NCBI GenBank assembly: GCA_022828595.1
Contig: JAKGHH010000008.1
Coordinates: 3,346,728-3,410,727 of the forward strand
DNA from: Nelumbo lutea
Lineage: Eukaryota > Streptophyta > Magnoliopsida > Proteales > Nelumbonaceae
Direction: 5' to 3'
Length of the DNA stretch: 64,000 nt
Shown: one piece after another, positions 45,840-56,027 of the stretch
Layout of the letters: each line of letters begins with the position of its first letter
How positions within the stretch are numbered: position 1 is the first letter of the stretch
Translations under genes and position numbers: made by a program
Notes under the pieces: model-generated
Database searches by the model: none
Seen by the model: only the letters and a program-made list of their open reading frames with translations
What the model was told of the DNA's origin: nothing

Positions 45840-46860
45840 TCAAGCTTATCACTTCGTCACTAATGGACAAGAATAAAGACAACTCCTCTCTAGGTTCTGG
45901 TGTTGTCATCAAGGGAAGCGAGCTGAGGTATTGTTTTAATTCTTCAAAGGCATCTAGATACTGTGGTGTCCATTTGAAGTTTTTAGCTTATTTGATGGCC
46001 TTGAAGAATGGAAAACACTGACCTCCGATCTTGGTGACAAATCGGCTAAGGGCAGCCGCTCAACCTATTATTCACTGGACTTCCTTGGTTGATCTCAAAG
46101 GTTGCATGTCTAAAATAGCTGGAACCTTTTCGAGATTAGCTTTGATGCCACGTCGAGTTACTAAGAACCCTAGAAATTTTCCTGAGGTGACACCGGAGAC
46201 ACATTTATCAAGTTGTTTATATGATCACACGCAACTCGTCTTTTAGCTACCATATCATCGACGTAGACCTCAACATTTTTTCCTATTAATTCCTTGAAGA
46301 TCTAATTTACAAGTCTTTAGTATGCAACCCTAGCGTTTTTCAGGCCAAAAGACATCACTTTATAACGAAATAAGCTTGTTTCAGTTACAAATGTTGTTTT
46401 CTCCTCATCATCCGAGTCCATCGTAATTTGATTATATCTACAAAATGCATCCATAAAACTGAGAAGCTCATATCCCGAGGTCACGTCCACCAGGCAGTCT
46501 ATACGAGGTAAAGGGAATCAATCTTTGGGACCAAATTTGTTTAGCTCGTTATAGTTGACACATACCCGCCACTTCTCATTTTCCTTTTTCACGAGCACTA
46601 CATTACTAACCCATTCTAGGTACTCCACCTCTCTGATGAAGTCAACGTCCAACAACTTCCCGACCTCTTCCTCAATCACCTTTAGATGCTCAGGGGCAAA
46701 CTTCTGTCTTTTCTACACTACAAGTCTAACATTCGGGTTAACATTAAGCCTATGAATTATGACCAAAGGGTCAATCCTTGCCATGTCAGTTGCAGACCAT
46801 GCAAATACATCATAATTTAAACATAAAATCTTACTAGCTCATCTTGTAGGTCAACGGGAA
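45840..46860 (-). pseudogene. Ty3/gypsy reverse transcriptase remnant
   Basis: The minus strand encodes, with interruptions, the usual RT blocks: EVEYLEWVSNVVLVKKENEK, WRVCVNYNELNKFGPKD, FMDAFCRYNQI, FVTETSLFRYKVMSFGLKNA and the catalytic VEVYVDDMV near 46,246-46,270, then a thumb/connection-like tail (GGQCFPFFKAIK, FKWTPQYLDAFEELK). In-frame stops include one after LVV (about 46,716) and one after GPKD (about 46,517). Non-functional. The RNase H, integrase and gag-protease parts are absent. Confidence 0.85.
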
Positions 46861-46913
46861 GGAGAGAACCGATCTGAACCATTTTTTCTGGCTCTGCCAT
46901 TGAGATGGTTACA

Positions 46914-47747
46914 TCTACAGGGGCAAAATTGCCCCAAGCCTAAGAAACAGCTTTGAGGTACTTACAAGGAGGGAAAGAAAGTCAAAGAGCCTGGGGTGAT
47001 ATCACAGGCTTGTAACTACAATGATCAAGTTTGTGCATTGAGTTGTATGAGGGATAGGTGGGAATTGAAAAAAAAGAAAAAACTCTCCCTAATTGAATAT
47101 TATTCCGACCTTTATATAGGTTTCGATTGGACACTGGGATTGTATGTGTCGGAGAGGTTGGGACATCTGTCATGCTTCAAGACACCTGGTATCTGGTTTT
47201 GAGCATATGGGACCCGATTAGTACACATGGAACTTGGTTTTGAAACATCTGTGGTCTAGTTAGGCCATTTGTAGACTAGATTGTCCGACCAAGATTCAGT
47301 TTGGAGCACCTGGAAATCAACTGAGCCACTTGGGGCTTATTTGGGGCCGCCTATTGGGTGAATTGGCTATGTGGTGTTTGGTATAGCATGCTTGGCCGGG
47401 ACTTGCCAATTGATGGGCAATTTTACGTGTAGTCTAATCTTTTGCATGGATTGACAGATGGTCATTTTTTAAAACATGTGGTAAGGTTCTGTGCTTGCCT
47501 CCGACAACAGGTCGTCTCGGTAGGTGTTGCTTCCTCGAACCTCAATTCGATAGTCATTGAGGTCGCTCGTTTGTCAGGAATTCACAAGCGCTCATGGTGG
47601 CTCGTTTCTCAGGTTGCCTACTAAGACGACCTCACAACATTGAGGTGGTTCTCGGTTTGAGGTTTAGTTACGTCTTCGTCATTATCGATTGGCAATTCTT
47701 AATGTGTGCCACGTGTTAGTAGACTGGAGGTCGATTTTACCCCATCA
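46914..47747 (-). repeat. LTR of the gypsy element (right in window, 5' LTR of the element)
   Basis: Uninterrupted LTR of about 834 bp. It ends ACCCCATCA before the GAACC duplication. The inner edge is eroded and approximate. Minus-strand CCTATATAAAGGTC at about 47,107-47,120 is the TATA box. Confidence 0.8.
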
Positions 47748-47752
47748 GAACC

Positions 47753-48125
47753 CAACCCAACACCTTATTCTGATTTACAAGAGTATTTCCCATTATTCTA
47801 GTGGAAATTTGATTTAAATGTTATGCTATTATTATTAGTGTGTAAAGATTTAAGATTTAAGTTAATAGATATTATCAAATTTAACTTTTATACATAAGGA
47901 TCGAGGCAAACATCTACTTTATAATAACATATAACTGCTATTATTATTGTTGTTGTTGGTATGTAATAAGAAGGCTTAGAGTGAGATGATGAAATTGTGT
48001 GTTTTATTTTCTGAATCATTGGGAAAGGTGGATAAAATAAACTTATGAGGTGTTTTTTTTTTTTTGGATTTTGAGAGGGGGGGAAGGTTGGTCAATAGGA
48101 TTTTGTTTCCCATTGACCAAGAATC
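47753..48125. other. Intergenic, no gene
   Basis: AT-rich with TTG/ATT microsatellite-like runs near 47,940-47,960. Nothing recognised. Confidence 0.4.
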
Positions 48126-48450
48126 CCATGTTCATTTTTCAGATTTATGTGTGGACCAAGGAAAGTATATTTACCTGGGCATCACTTACCCAGGTAAGTA
48201 ATACCTGTCTCCTAGGTGGGTAAATAACTTTCCCACCTAGGGGGAAGTTGCTAACACTTGAATGGGACAAAAATGCTCCCTTTAATAATGGATTTTTATG
48301 GCTAAAATGGTCATTACCTTATTTACCTAGAAAATAAAAGAACATGGGTAAACGCACTTACCTGTGTAAGTATTTCCCAGGAGAAACTTACCTAGGTAAT
48401 TGCATTTACCCGGGTAAATAACTTATCAAAAAATGAACGGGGCCTTTAGG
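48126..48450. mobile_element. MITE with TTTACCTGGGTAA-type palindromes
   Basis: Left CCCATGTTCATTTTTCAGAT and right TTATCAAAAAATGAACGGGG are inverted, with several inner ACCCAGGTAAGT/ACTTACCTGTGT and CCTAGGTGGG/CCCACCTAGG pairs. Non-coding. Confidence 0.55.
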
Positions 48451-48479
48451 GTTTTAATTAAAATACTATCAATACCAAT

Positions 48480-48786
48480 GTTTTAAAAAACGGTTCAGAA
48501 TTGGAACCATTATGGCCACTAGTTTTTGGGTTGATGGTTCGACCATCCAGTTTGAATGGATGGGTCCATTCTAACAAAAAATTAAAAATATAATTAAATA
48601 AAATGACTAAAATCATTAAATAGGTTAAATGGGTCAACGGTTCGATCACCTGAGTCAATGAATCACTAACTAATTCAACGGTTTTTGGTTAGGGACTGGA
48701 TTTGAGATAAAGTGGAATCAATTGCCTGAACGATTCCCAGGCCAAATGGTCTGACCACCCAGGTCAACGGCTGTTTGAAAACCATG
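48480..48786. mobile_element. MITE family A, fourth copy
   Basis: Left GTTTTAAAAAACGGTTCAG and right GGCTGTTTGAAAACCATG. ACCAAT occurs just outside both ends and may be the target duplication. Interior TTTTTGGGTTGATGGTTCG matches the 43,440-43,480 copy. Confidence 0.65.
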
Positions 48787-49611
48787 ACCAATACTATGTA
48801 TGGAAAGAACTTTGATGAATAAAATCACACCCTAAATTGTCATGAGTGCCACGTGATTGGTCACCTCTTTTATGATATCATTGTGTATGGTGATGTATCT
48901 CTGTCCCACTTACTCCATCAACCACAGTCCGTTTCTCCCCCTTGATTGGAGTTCAGTTAAAACAATTAAACCACTTTTCTTTCTTTCTTTTTTTCCCATT
49001 TAACAATTAGACATAATACTAACCTAACTGTTGTAAATCCTGTTGCCTTACGTAAATGAGTTGCGTCTTGATTTTGTTTAGTTAAGTAGGGTTTGAAGTT
49101 TGCTTTGCACCGGTCTGAAAAATCGATTTATTAAAGCGCTAATTCGCTAAACACATTTTATTTGTGTTACTGGTTTGTTTTTACTTTTAGGAGCTGACCA
49201 GCTAATGAGAAATTGCGAATACCAATCCAAGGGCGGTAATGTCACCAGATAAAGCCCAAGATCCATGATTGAACACGTATTGAGTAGGAGGGCCCACTGT
49301 CATAGTCATTTGAGAAAGACACAAGGTTCCACGAGACCACGACCTGTTAGAGCCACTAACAAACAAAACAGTTCAACCTAGTACAAAATAAGATATGAAT
49401 AAAAAATTACATCTCAAAACTCAAATGGAAAGAATCCAGATATCGTGAATTAAAACAATTCCAAGGGCATTTCGATGATACCAAAATCTAAATCCTACTT
49501 CTTACATACAAAAACGCTTTTAAGACTTTGATTATTAAACTGAAACCAAACTAGATTGGAAAATTAAAGAAAAACAATTAAGTAAATATTAATAATAGCT
49601 GAACAAAAATA
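48787..49611. other. Upstream region of the ELF4-like gene
   Basis: No gene. I did not find a perfect evening element (AAAATATCT) here. Confidence 0.4.
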
Positions 49612-49624
49612 ATAAATATATATA
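49612..49624 (+). promoter_or_regulatory. TATA-like sequence of the ELF4-like gene
   Basis: ATAAATATATATA about 265 bp upstream of the end of the non-coding first exon, followed by GA-rich (49,650-49,690) and CT-rich (49,752-49,771) leader sequence common in plant 5' UTRs. Confidence 0.4.
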
Positions 49625-49888
49625 GAAGATACAGGTGTGAGCAAAAAAAGAAGAGAGAGAGAGAAATCCTTAATAGAGAGAGAGGGGAGGGGCCGGAGCG
49701 TGACTGTCAAATCTACATATTCTCTCACCATCTCTTTCCCCCGAAGGCCCAATCTCTCTCTCTCTCTCTCCGTGGTTTCTGATTTCAGGGCCTCTGTACA
49801 ATCTTCGGAGATTCGATAAATAACCGATCTTTATTGCCCCTCATCTGCAATTCCTCGTTGCCCTCTGCCTTCAATTCCGAAAAAAAAA

Positions 49889-50930
49889 ATGTTGCATACT
49901 TTCAAGGTAAGCAAAAGAAATAAAAACAAGGAGGTTGGATAAAGTATGGTTTTGTTTCTTTTTCTTCCCCTTTAAAAATAGTGATCTGCTGTTTTCAGTT
50001 GATGGATATCGTTACTTTTCTCTTCGAGCTCATATTATTTCTTTTATTTTATTTTATCATCGAAGATGTCGTTGTTGTTGTTTTGATTAAAACTTTTGAT
50101 TTTGGTGTTGATCGAGTTTTAGGGGATTTTCTTATCTTATTTATTTGTGCTATTATTTTTGAATTCCGACAATATCTGCAAGTTCTTCCTTTTTTTCTTT
50201 CCAAGGAGATCTCCGTATGTTGTTTGAAACAAGATCCTGATTTTCATTTTTCTTCCTTGTTAGTTTTTCCTTTCATCTGTTGGGTATCTCTGTTATCGAT
50301 TCATTTGGTTTTTCCATTTCGGGTATTTTTATCTGCACCTGCTATCCTTCACGTACGGTTTGAAATTTTGGGTTACAAATTATAGTCCTCCTTTTCTGCA
50401 ACTCCAGGCTCAAAAGCACATTTGATGTGTTTTTATTTTCATTTATCCTTTTTCTGTTTTTCGTTTTTTTTTTTTTTCTTCTGAAGAGCCTTTATTTTGT
50501 AGGAGTACCCTTTTCTCCTCTGTTTAGTGGCATTGACTGGTTTTTTGGGGTGCTTGAGTGTTGAAGATTCTCTATTGAAAATCAGAACTCCAGGATTTCT
50601 TTTCTGATAGAACAGAACAGAAAAGAAAAGGTTCCTTTTTATAGTAATGGGATCTGCTTTTACTTCACACCTTGTCCGTCATACCTGATCCCTCTGTTTT
50701 GTTTTTAAATCTGTACAGAAGTAAATAAAAGGGAACATGGAAGCCATGATTTCTACTTCAATCCTTGTTCATCATGGACAACTATCTTAAATAAATCGTT
50801 AATTTCTCATCTTTCATTTGGTTTTACTTTTCCTTTTGTTTTTGTTTCTAGTTTATGGAGAGATGAACTTTGTCTTTTAGTTATGTTCTTTCTTATTTCC
50901 TTCTGTTCTTCGATGCAGGAGCGGGCTTGA
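49889..50930 (+). promoter_or_regulatory. Upstream ORF formed by splicing in the ELF4-like 5' UTR
   Basis: ATG at 49,889 is followed by six codons to the splice donor at 49,906. Joining to the acceptor side at 50,919 gives MLHTFKERA and a TGA at 50,928-50,930, 23 nt before the main ATG. It could lower or condition translation of the main ORF. If the intron is retained, the frame runs on differently. This depends on the inferred splice sites (CAAG/GTAAGC donor, ATGCAG/GAGC acceptor). Confidence 0.55.
49907..50918 (+). other. 5' UTR intron of the ELF4-like gene (1,012 bp)
   Basis: Donor GTAAGCAAAAG and acceptor TTCTTCGATGCAG after a long T-rich tract. The interior is T-rich, as usual for plant introns. 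A 134-codon hydrophobic frame at 49,981-50,385 is a by-product of the T-rich sequence and not a gene. Confidence 0.75.
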
Positions 50931-50953
50931 TTGGGAACGGAGTTTGTCTGATA

Positions 50954-51298
50954 ATGGATGGGGATACATTTTCAGGCCTTGGTAACGGTACTCAAGTAGA
51001 TAACAAGGTCTTACAAACGTTTCAGAAGAGCTTTGTTCAAGTCCAGAACATCCTAGATCAGAACAGGTTGCTCATCAACGAGATAAACCAGAACCACGAG
51101 TCGAAAATGCCAGACAACTTGAGCCGAAATGTCGGTCTAATCAGGGAGCTTAACAACAACATCCGGAGGGTGGTCGACCTCTACGCTGACCTTTCCACCT
51201 CCTTCACCAAATCCATGGAAGCTTCATCCGAAGGGGATTCAGGAGGGACCTTGAAGTCTGACGGGAAGGCTGGCCAGAAAAGAATTAGGCCCGGCTAG
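50954..51298 (+). CDS. ELF4-like: ELF4-like protein (EARLY FLOWERING 4 family, DUF1313)
   Basis: Intronless coding exon of 114 residues. By family knowledge, ELF4 proteins are small nuclear helical proteins; ELF4 itself acts in the evening complex with ELF3 and LUX to repress clock and growth genes. The sequence shows the whole conserved core (about 17-88): VLQTFQKSFVQVQNILDQNR, LLINEINQNHES, NLSRNVGLIRELNNNIRRVV and DLYADLSTSF, which forms the antiparallel coiled-coil helices. The short MDGDTFSGLGNGTQ N-terminus and the basic C-terminal KRIRPG match the ELF4-LIKE (L2-L4) group better than ELF4 proper, so a strictly clock role is uncertain. The start is the first Met of the family-type N-terminus; the upstream in-frame codons are intronic or UTR. 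A 5' UTR intron and an upstream ORF precede it, and a (CT)n tract lies in the 3' UTR. Confidence 0.95.
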   Translation: MDGDTFSGLGNGTQVDNKVLQTFQKSFVQVQNILDQNRLLINEINQNHESKMPDNLSRNVGLIRELNNNIRRVVDLYADLSTSFTKSMEASSEGDSGGTLKSDGKAGQKRIRPG

Positions 51299-51326
51299 GC
51301 ATCGGGCCGCTCTCTCCTTTGCAAAC

Positions 51327-51328
<2 letters not shown>

Positions 51329-51374
<46 letters not shown>
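51329..51374 (+). repeat. (CT)n microsatellite in the ELF4-like 3' UTR
   Basis: About 46 bp of uninterrupted CT, 30 bp after the stop codon. Expected to be length-variable. Confidence 0.9.
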
Positions 51375-51377
<3 letters not shown>

Positions 51378-51559
51378 CCTATTCTTTTTTTAAACCGTGG
51401 GAAAGAAGAAATTTTCAATATTAACGCAAGTAGAATTGGATTAGATTTTGTAACTCTTGTATCTGTATTTGGGGATTTTACTTGTTATCTCATTAGAAAT
51501 AACAGTTAATTCTCTCTCCCCTTCCCCATTGTAATCCTGTGTAAACTGTCTTTATCTCA

Positions 51560-53737
51560 TTGAAAGAAATCATGTCTACTTTCCAACAAGCTTAGGTTTT
51601 GATGTTTATCATGTTCTAAACTAAACAGGGCTTAGAGGTTCAATAATTTCGTTTTAGGGAGCTTTTCGTCGGTAGCTTTCTCTCTTTCCGATTGGTGTAG
51701 CTCCTGAATGATCAGTACTTTATGCAATCTATTCGTGTTTTGATGAACCCAATTCTGATTTTTTTTTTTTTAATTTCAGTAAAAGGAGATCAAAAGCTTT
51801 TACTTTTCTTGACCTTTTTGTTTGTCAAAAAGGTAGAAATCTGATCTGGGGGTCTCTATCATTTCTCCTCCTGTATCATCTTCTCTGATAAGAGTTTGAT
51901 AGATTTTGGTTTCTTTCATGCTCTGCTTTTGATGGAAACTCTCCCCGATTCTTTTCTTTCCATCTCTATCTAAAACGGATTCCTCTTCTAGACCCTTGTT
52001 GAAAACTGAAGTGGGGAAGGGGTAGATACTGTTTTAAGTTCCCACATTTTTATTCGCCTCAATTATTCCACTATTGATGATTCTGTCACTTCACTTGTGC
52101 GGGGAGGAGAGAACAAATACATTTATGTTCAGACCTGTAAAGCTAGTGGAGAGTAAATATGAAGACGCTTTAGGACAATTGGAAAGAAGGCAGATTGAAT
52201 AAAAATTTGGTTGTTAATCACAAACCGCAAGACCAGAATCTTGGGTAGGAGGTTATTAGCTTTTGACCACCGCATTGTTCTAGCCAATTACATTTCTCTT
52301 TCCTGATGCTCTTGATCGAAAAAACGAATGAACAAATAATTTAAAAAGCAATCAATAAAAGAAGAAAAGCCAGCATAGGTAGATCAAAGCAAAGCACTAG
52401 AGTTCCAAGAGAGATAGATACTCATAAACAGTGACCCCCAACAGTAGCACGAGGGCCCCAAAGTCTCTTTTTGGAGATGGAACTGAACTCCATCATGCTT
52501 ATCCTTTCCTCTTCTTAGCTTCTCTCTGCATTTTTTTATTCTTTTCTTTATTCTCTTTAATGTAATAATATATGTCCTTTTAAACTGGCTTCTTCTTTGA
52601 TGATTCCTTCCTCTCTCTCTCTCTCTCTCTCTCTCTCATTGATTGAGCAAGTGACTCTGTTGGTGGACCCCATTTCTGTTTTTTCTCTTGTTTTGTTGTT
52701 TCTTATGTATAACAGCTTGATCTCATGCTGTAGTTAAGAGAATGATTCACATGGACAAGTCTGGTTTGGGATCTGTTATAGTGGTGTTGTTGCCACTCTA
52801 TCAACTAATATTGGTATTTGGTAATGATACTAAGTGCAGTAAATTCGGTAGGACTTTGACATTAAAGTATTATTCCCATGTGTACTTTGATCAAATTATG
52901 AATTGATACTATTTGATTTACCCTGTTTGATTTTTTTTGGGTAATACCTTGTTTGGTTTGATAGAACAGAAACCTTAAGGAAATTGTAAACCAATTTCAC
53001 AAAACTCCCCAAGTATTTTCCCTCAAGCTTACTCTCTCTCTCTCTCTTAATGAAAACAAACATTACCTTAAAAAGGTGGTCTTGGTCTTAATAGGAAAAT
53101 AGCGGGAATTATATAACTATATATTTAGGGATAAAATCACGCGGCTGAGCTTGAGTGTTGCCTTGACCAGAGTCAGACGAATCTTGGGAGGAGGGTGAAT
53201 AAAAAAGTAAAAGAAAGAAGAAGAAGAAAAAAACAAACCAGCTGAAGCTGAGATCCACCGTTGAAAGGAGGCTGGAATCGAATCATATATTATTTAATAA
53301 ACCAAAGAGAAGATGAATCAGTGAGTCCAACCTCTCATGCGGGACCGTCTCTGACAAACAGAATAGATTAGATATATTTGGCTGTTAGCACTTGACAGTT
53401 GCCTGATGATGTAAGATCATTTCCTAAACTAGTTTCATTTTAATAAGATAATACATTTATACCCAAGATTTAAGAAGATAAAATCAATTAGTTTAATCTT
53501 TAATCCAGACCGAGACAAGCCAGATAATAACATTTTATAACATGTGAAGCACTGAAGAGGGAATCTACTTTTCCTTTGCTTCTTTTTGTTCCTTGCATTC
53601 CAGCAGATAGATATAGATAAGCTATACATACATACATACCCTAGTTGTGTCTCATCTCATAAATTTATTTCCTGCTCTTCCCCACCTTGCCCCCATCTCA
53701 TCGTCATCATCAATAATCATCATAGTTAATAAGTATT
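51560..53737. other. Intergenic downstream of the ELF4-like gene, no gene recognised
   Basis: CT microsatellites at 52,611-52,637 and 53,033-53,047. No frame with a recognisable domain. Confidence 0.45.
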
Positions 53738-53740
53738 TAA

Positions 53741-53822
53741 GGCTGTGTTTGGGAAGAGTGCAAATTGAAGATTTATTTGTAACTACCATTTACTTGTATT
53801 TACACTCTTTCCAAACGGAGCC
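53741..53822. mobile_element. Small Tourist-like MITE with TAA target
   Basis: An 82-bp element. GGCTGTGTTTGGGAAGAGTG and CACTCTTTCCAAACGGAGCC are inverted, and TAA flanks both ends (53,738-53,740 and 53,823-53,825). AAATTGAAGATTTATTTGTA on the left pairs loosely with TTACTTGTATTT on the right. Confidence 0.8.
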
Positions 53823-53825
53823 TAA

Positions 53826-54899
53826 ACGATGATTTGCTTGATTAATTTATACAAATTTGTCTTAATTAACCACAATAATCCATGAATACAGAGTGTACTA
53901 TAAGGCCGGTCTGATGTTTGATTAGATTCCCATCTGACGTCAAGAACCATCATCCTCTTAGGATTAGGTCAAAATCTGGAAATCCATATTCCAATTAATG
54001 TGTAGGGGTTGTGCTAGCAGACAAAGCAGCTCTGGAGACCTGCTTCTTTCCTTTTTACGCTCATCATCTGACAGATGGAAGATAAGGTTTTCAGGTTAAC
54101 CTAAAAAAATAAAATATGGAGTTTAAAATTTCAACAATGGCAAAGGCACAGAGGGCCAGAGCCAAAACCACAAAATGGTAGCGTCACGGGCCGTGTCCCT
54201 CGGGAGGCTCGATTCACAAAAGGACAGAGCTAAACATCCCGGAACCGCTTTTGTGGGAGACTCTGGCTGGCAACGACGCTAGCATTGTGGGTTGTTGGTC
54301 AGTTATCAGATGAACAGTGATTAGCCTTCTTCTCTCTCCATGTGGCCTAAATGATTGATTGAGTTCTCGTCGCCCTTTTGGCTTCCCTTGCTTATTTCCT
54401 TGTTGGAAAAGAACCAAAGAATTTGAGAGGGGGGGAGGGTAGCGGGAGGCTAATATTTGTGGAGGAGAATATACTCATGGGTGTAGGCATCTCATATCTG
54501 GCCAATGCGGACAACCCACGAGGAGGCCCATCAAATTTCGTGTTTTCTCGTGGGTCCCACTAGTCATTCTACCTTTCGTTTTCCACCTCTCCTCTCCTCT
54601 CAGTGTTGTCCCACTCGGATCAGACCCGGTGGTTGTAGTTAGATCTTTACCGTTTGGATCAAAATGGGATAATCATAAATCATTTACTTTACTGAGTCAA
54701 ATGATCGAACGGATGATTACACGTTTGGGGCCTTGGATTGTTTAATTTTTTTTTTCGGACAAAAACATGGTAGAGCGCCAATAGTCACGCAATCATTTCT
54801 GTAACCCACGACCACGAGCTTCGGTCGGATCATGTTTGTCACTAATTGGCTGAAATCATAAAAAAGAACGTCGAGTTGGAGACTTCCCTATTGGAAGGT
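53826..54899. other. Intergenic, no gene recognised
   Basis: Frames at 54,214-54,417 (minus) and 54,378-54,563 (plus) overlap each other and show no known domain. Confidence 0.4.
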
Positions 54900-55512
54900 G
54901 GTTCGGATGTTGAGTCGAATAGTTCGTGGGATCGACTTATAAAGAGACTGTGTTAAAGTGCCTAAGTTGCTTTACGTAGGGTGGATAATCCAATGCTTAA
55001 GTCAGTGATGTGAAGATTTTAGAGAGAGCTAGTTAAAATGATAGAGAGTTAAGTTGTGTTTACCTTTTGAGATTGGAAATAAGACTTTTATATAGGCGTT
55101 GTTTGATGTGGGCTTCATGCACTGCATCCGAAATCTTCGGGAAGATGTGACTGGCTGGTCCAAAGTCCTCGGAGGTAATGGCGCATACAAACTAGGCTTT
55201 ATGCCTTATTTAGTTTCCTCCGAAATATTCAGTGCAAGAGCTGACTTCCAGAAGACCTAAGAGTGACAAGATGCACATATGGAGGAGGTCGGCAAACATG
55301 TCTCGTGAGTCCCTACCTAGACCTCAGTTGAATTGACAAGTCTTCGAGGAAGGTCGCTTTTTGCGTCGAAATCCCTTAGACCGGTAACGACGAGGTACCA
55401 CAAGTCAACCCTAGACGAGGTACTCCTAGCTGCCTTGCCAAGGTGGATCTGCCAACTAGGTCTTTAATAAATCGGCATATGACTTTTCATCATTTTAACT
55501 AAAATGCCACGT
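54900..55512 (-). mobile_element. Older LTR-like sequence, first part (target of the gag-only element)
   Basis: ATGCTTAAGTCAGTGATGTG, TTTATATAGGCGTTGTTTGA and GTGGGCTTCATGCA match 33,270-33,400 in the other LTR-like sequence. Minus-strand CGCCTATATAAAAGTC looks like its TATA box. It is interrupted at 55,512 and continues after 59,033. The outer start is not defined. Confidence 0.5.
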
Positions 55513-55960
55513 TGTCACGGGTGACTCCTTCATTGCGCCATCAAGCACCTACAGTGAGCCATCCGAGTGCCAGCCACGTGCTTTCATGGTGCCTACATGT
55601 GTGTCATGGGTGGGCTTTGCTTGTATTTTGTAAGGGGGACCGCCAATGGCATAATTGTAATTACTTAGTATGCTTTTCCATTATTTCGATGTTTCATATT
55701 GTCACTCCCCCAAAAGCTTAACGTACTCTTTGAGGGGAGGTAGGTAGTCGAGTGAGCTCATAAGCGTGTAAAGGTTAAGCACGAGATCCCCTCGACACTG
55801 TACTGTGTGCTTGTGCTTACCACTGATTAATGCAATACAAGTAGCCTTTTGCTAATTAGTGTGCCTTCTTGTTGCCTTTCTGTGTGTGTTTGCTTTGTTT
55901 CGTAGGCTTACTCGCCCATTTTGAGTGCCGCACGGGGCCCCAAAGATTACCCCCGTGACA
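55513..55960 (+). repeat. 5' LTR of the gag-only element
   Basis: 448 bp, TGTCACGGGTGACTCC to CCCCCGTGACA, with the short terminal inversion TGTCACGGG/CCCGTGACA. Nearly identical to 58,583-59,029. Confidence 0.95.
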
Positions 55961-55962
55961 GT

Positions 55963-55974
55963 TGGTATCAGAGC
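55963..55974 (+). promoter_or_regulatory. Primer binding site, initiator tRNA-Met
   Basis: TGGTATCAGAGC, two bases after the 5' LTR, is complementary to the 3' end of plant initiator tRNA-Met, the usual minus-strand primer for plant LTR retrotransposons. Confidence 0.92.
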
Positions 55975-56027
55975 GGGTTTCTCCTCAACGCTCGTGACCC
56001 TTGCATAGCAACACTAGTGGTGGCGCA

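Larger units (their letters stand above)
42949..47752 (-). mobile_element. Decayed Ty3/gypsy LTR retrotransposon with perfect TSD GAACC
   Basis: Flanked by GAACC at 42,949-42,953 and 47,748-47,752. LTRs are 42,954-44,823 (swollen by two insertions, about 815 bp without them) and 46,914-47,747. The LTR TATA box CCTATATAAAGGTC reads on the minus strand in both LTRs, and the reverse transcriptase remnant is also minus, so the element runs right to left. Only about 2.1 kb of interior remains: an RT remnant and an oppositely oriented extra ORF. Gag-protease and integrase regions are missing. Many stop codons and the LTR divergence mark it as old and dead. Confidence 0.85.

Noticed and set aside
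49981..50385. 134-codon hydrophobic frame upstream of the ELF4-like gene
   Set aside because: It lies wholly within the T-rich 5' UTR intron. Its Phe/Leu-rich composition follows from base composition.
55963..55974. tRNA gene remnant
   Set aside because: Only a 12-base match to the tRNA-iMet 3' end beside an LTR: a primer binding site, not a gene.
56001..56027. Longer N-terminus of the gag ORF
   Set aside because: Extension to 56,001 would need a TTG start. The first ATG is at 56,028.
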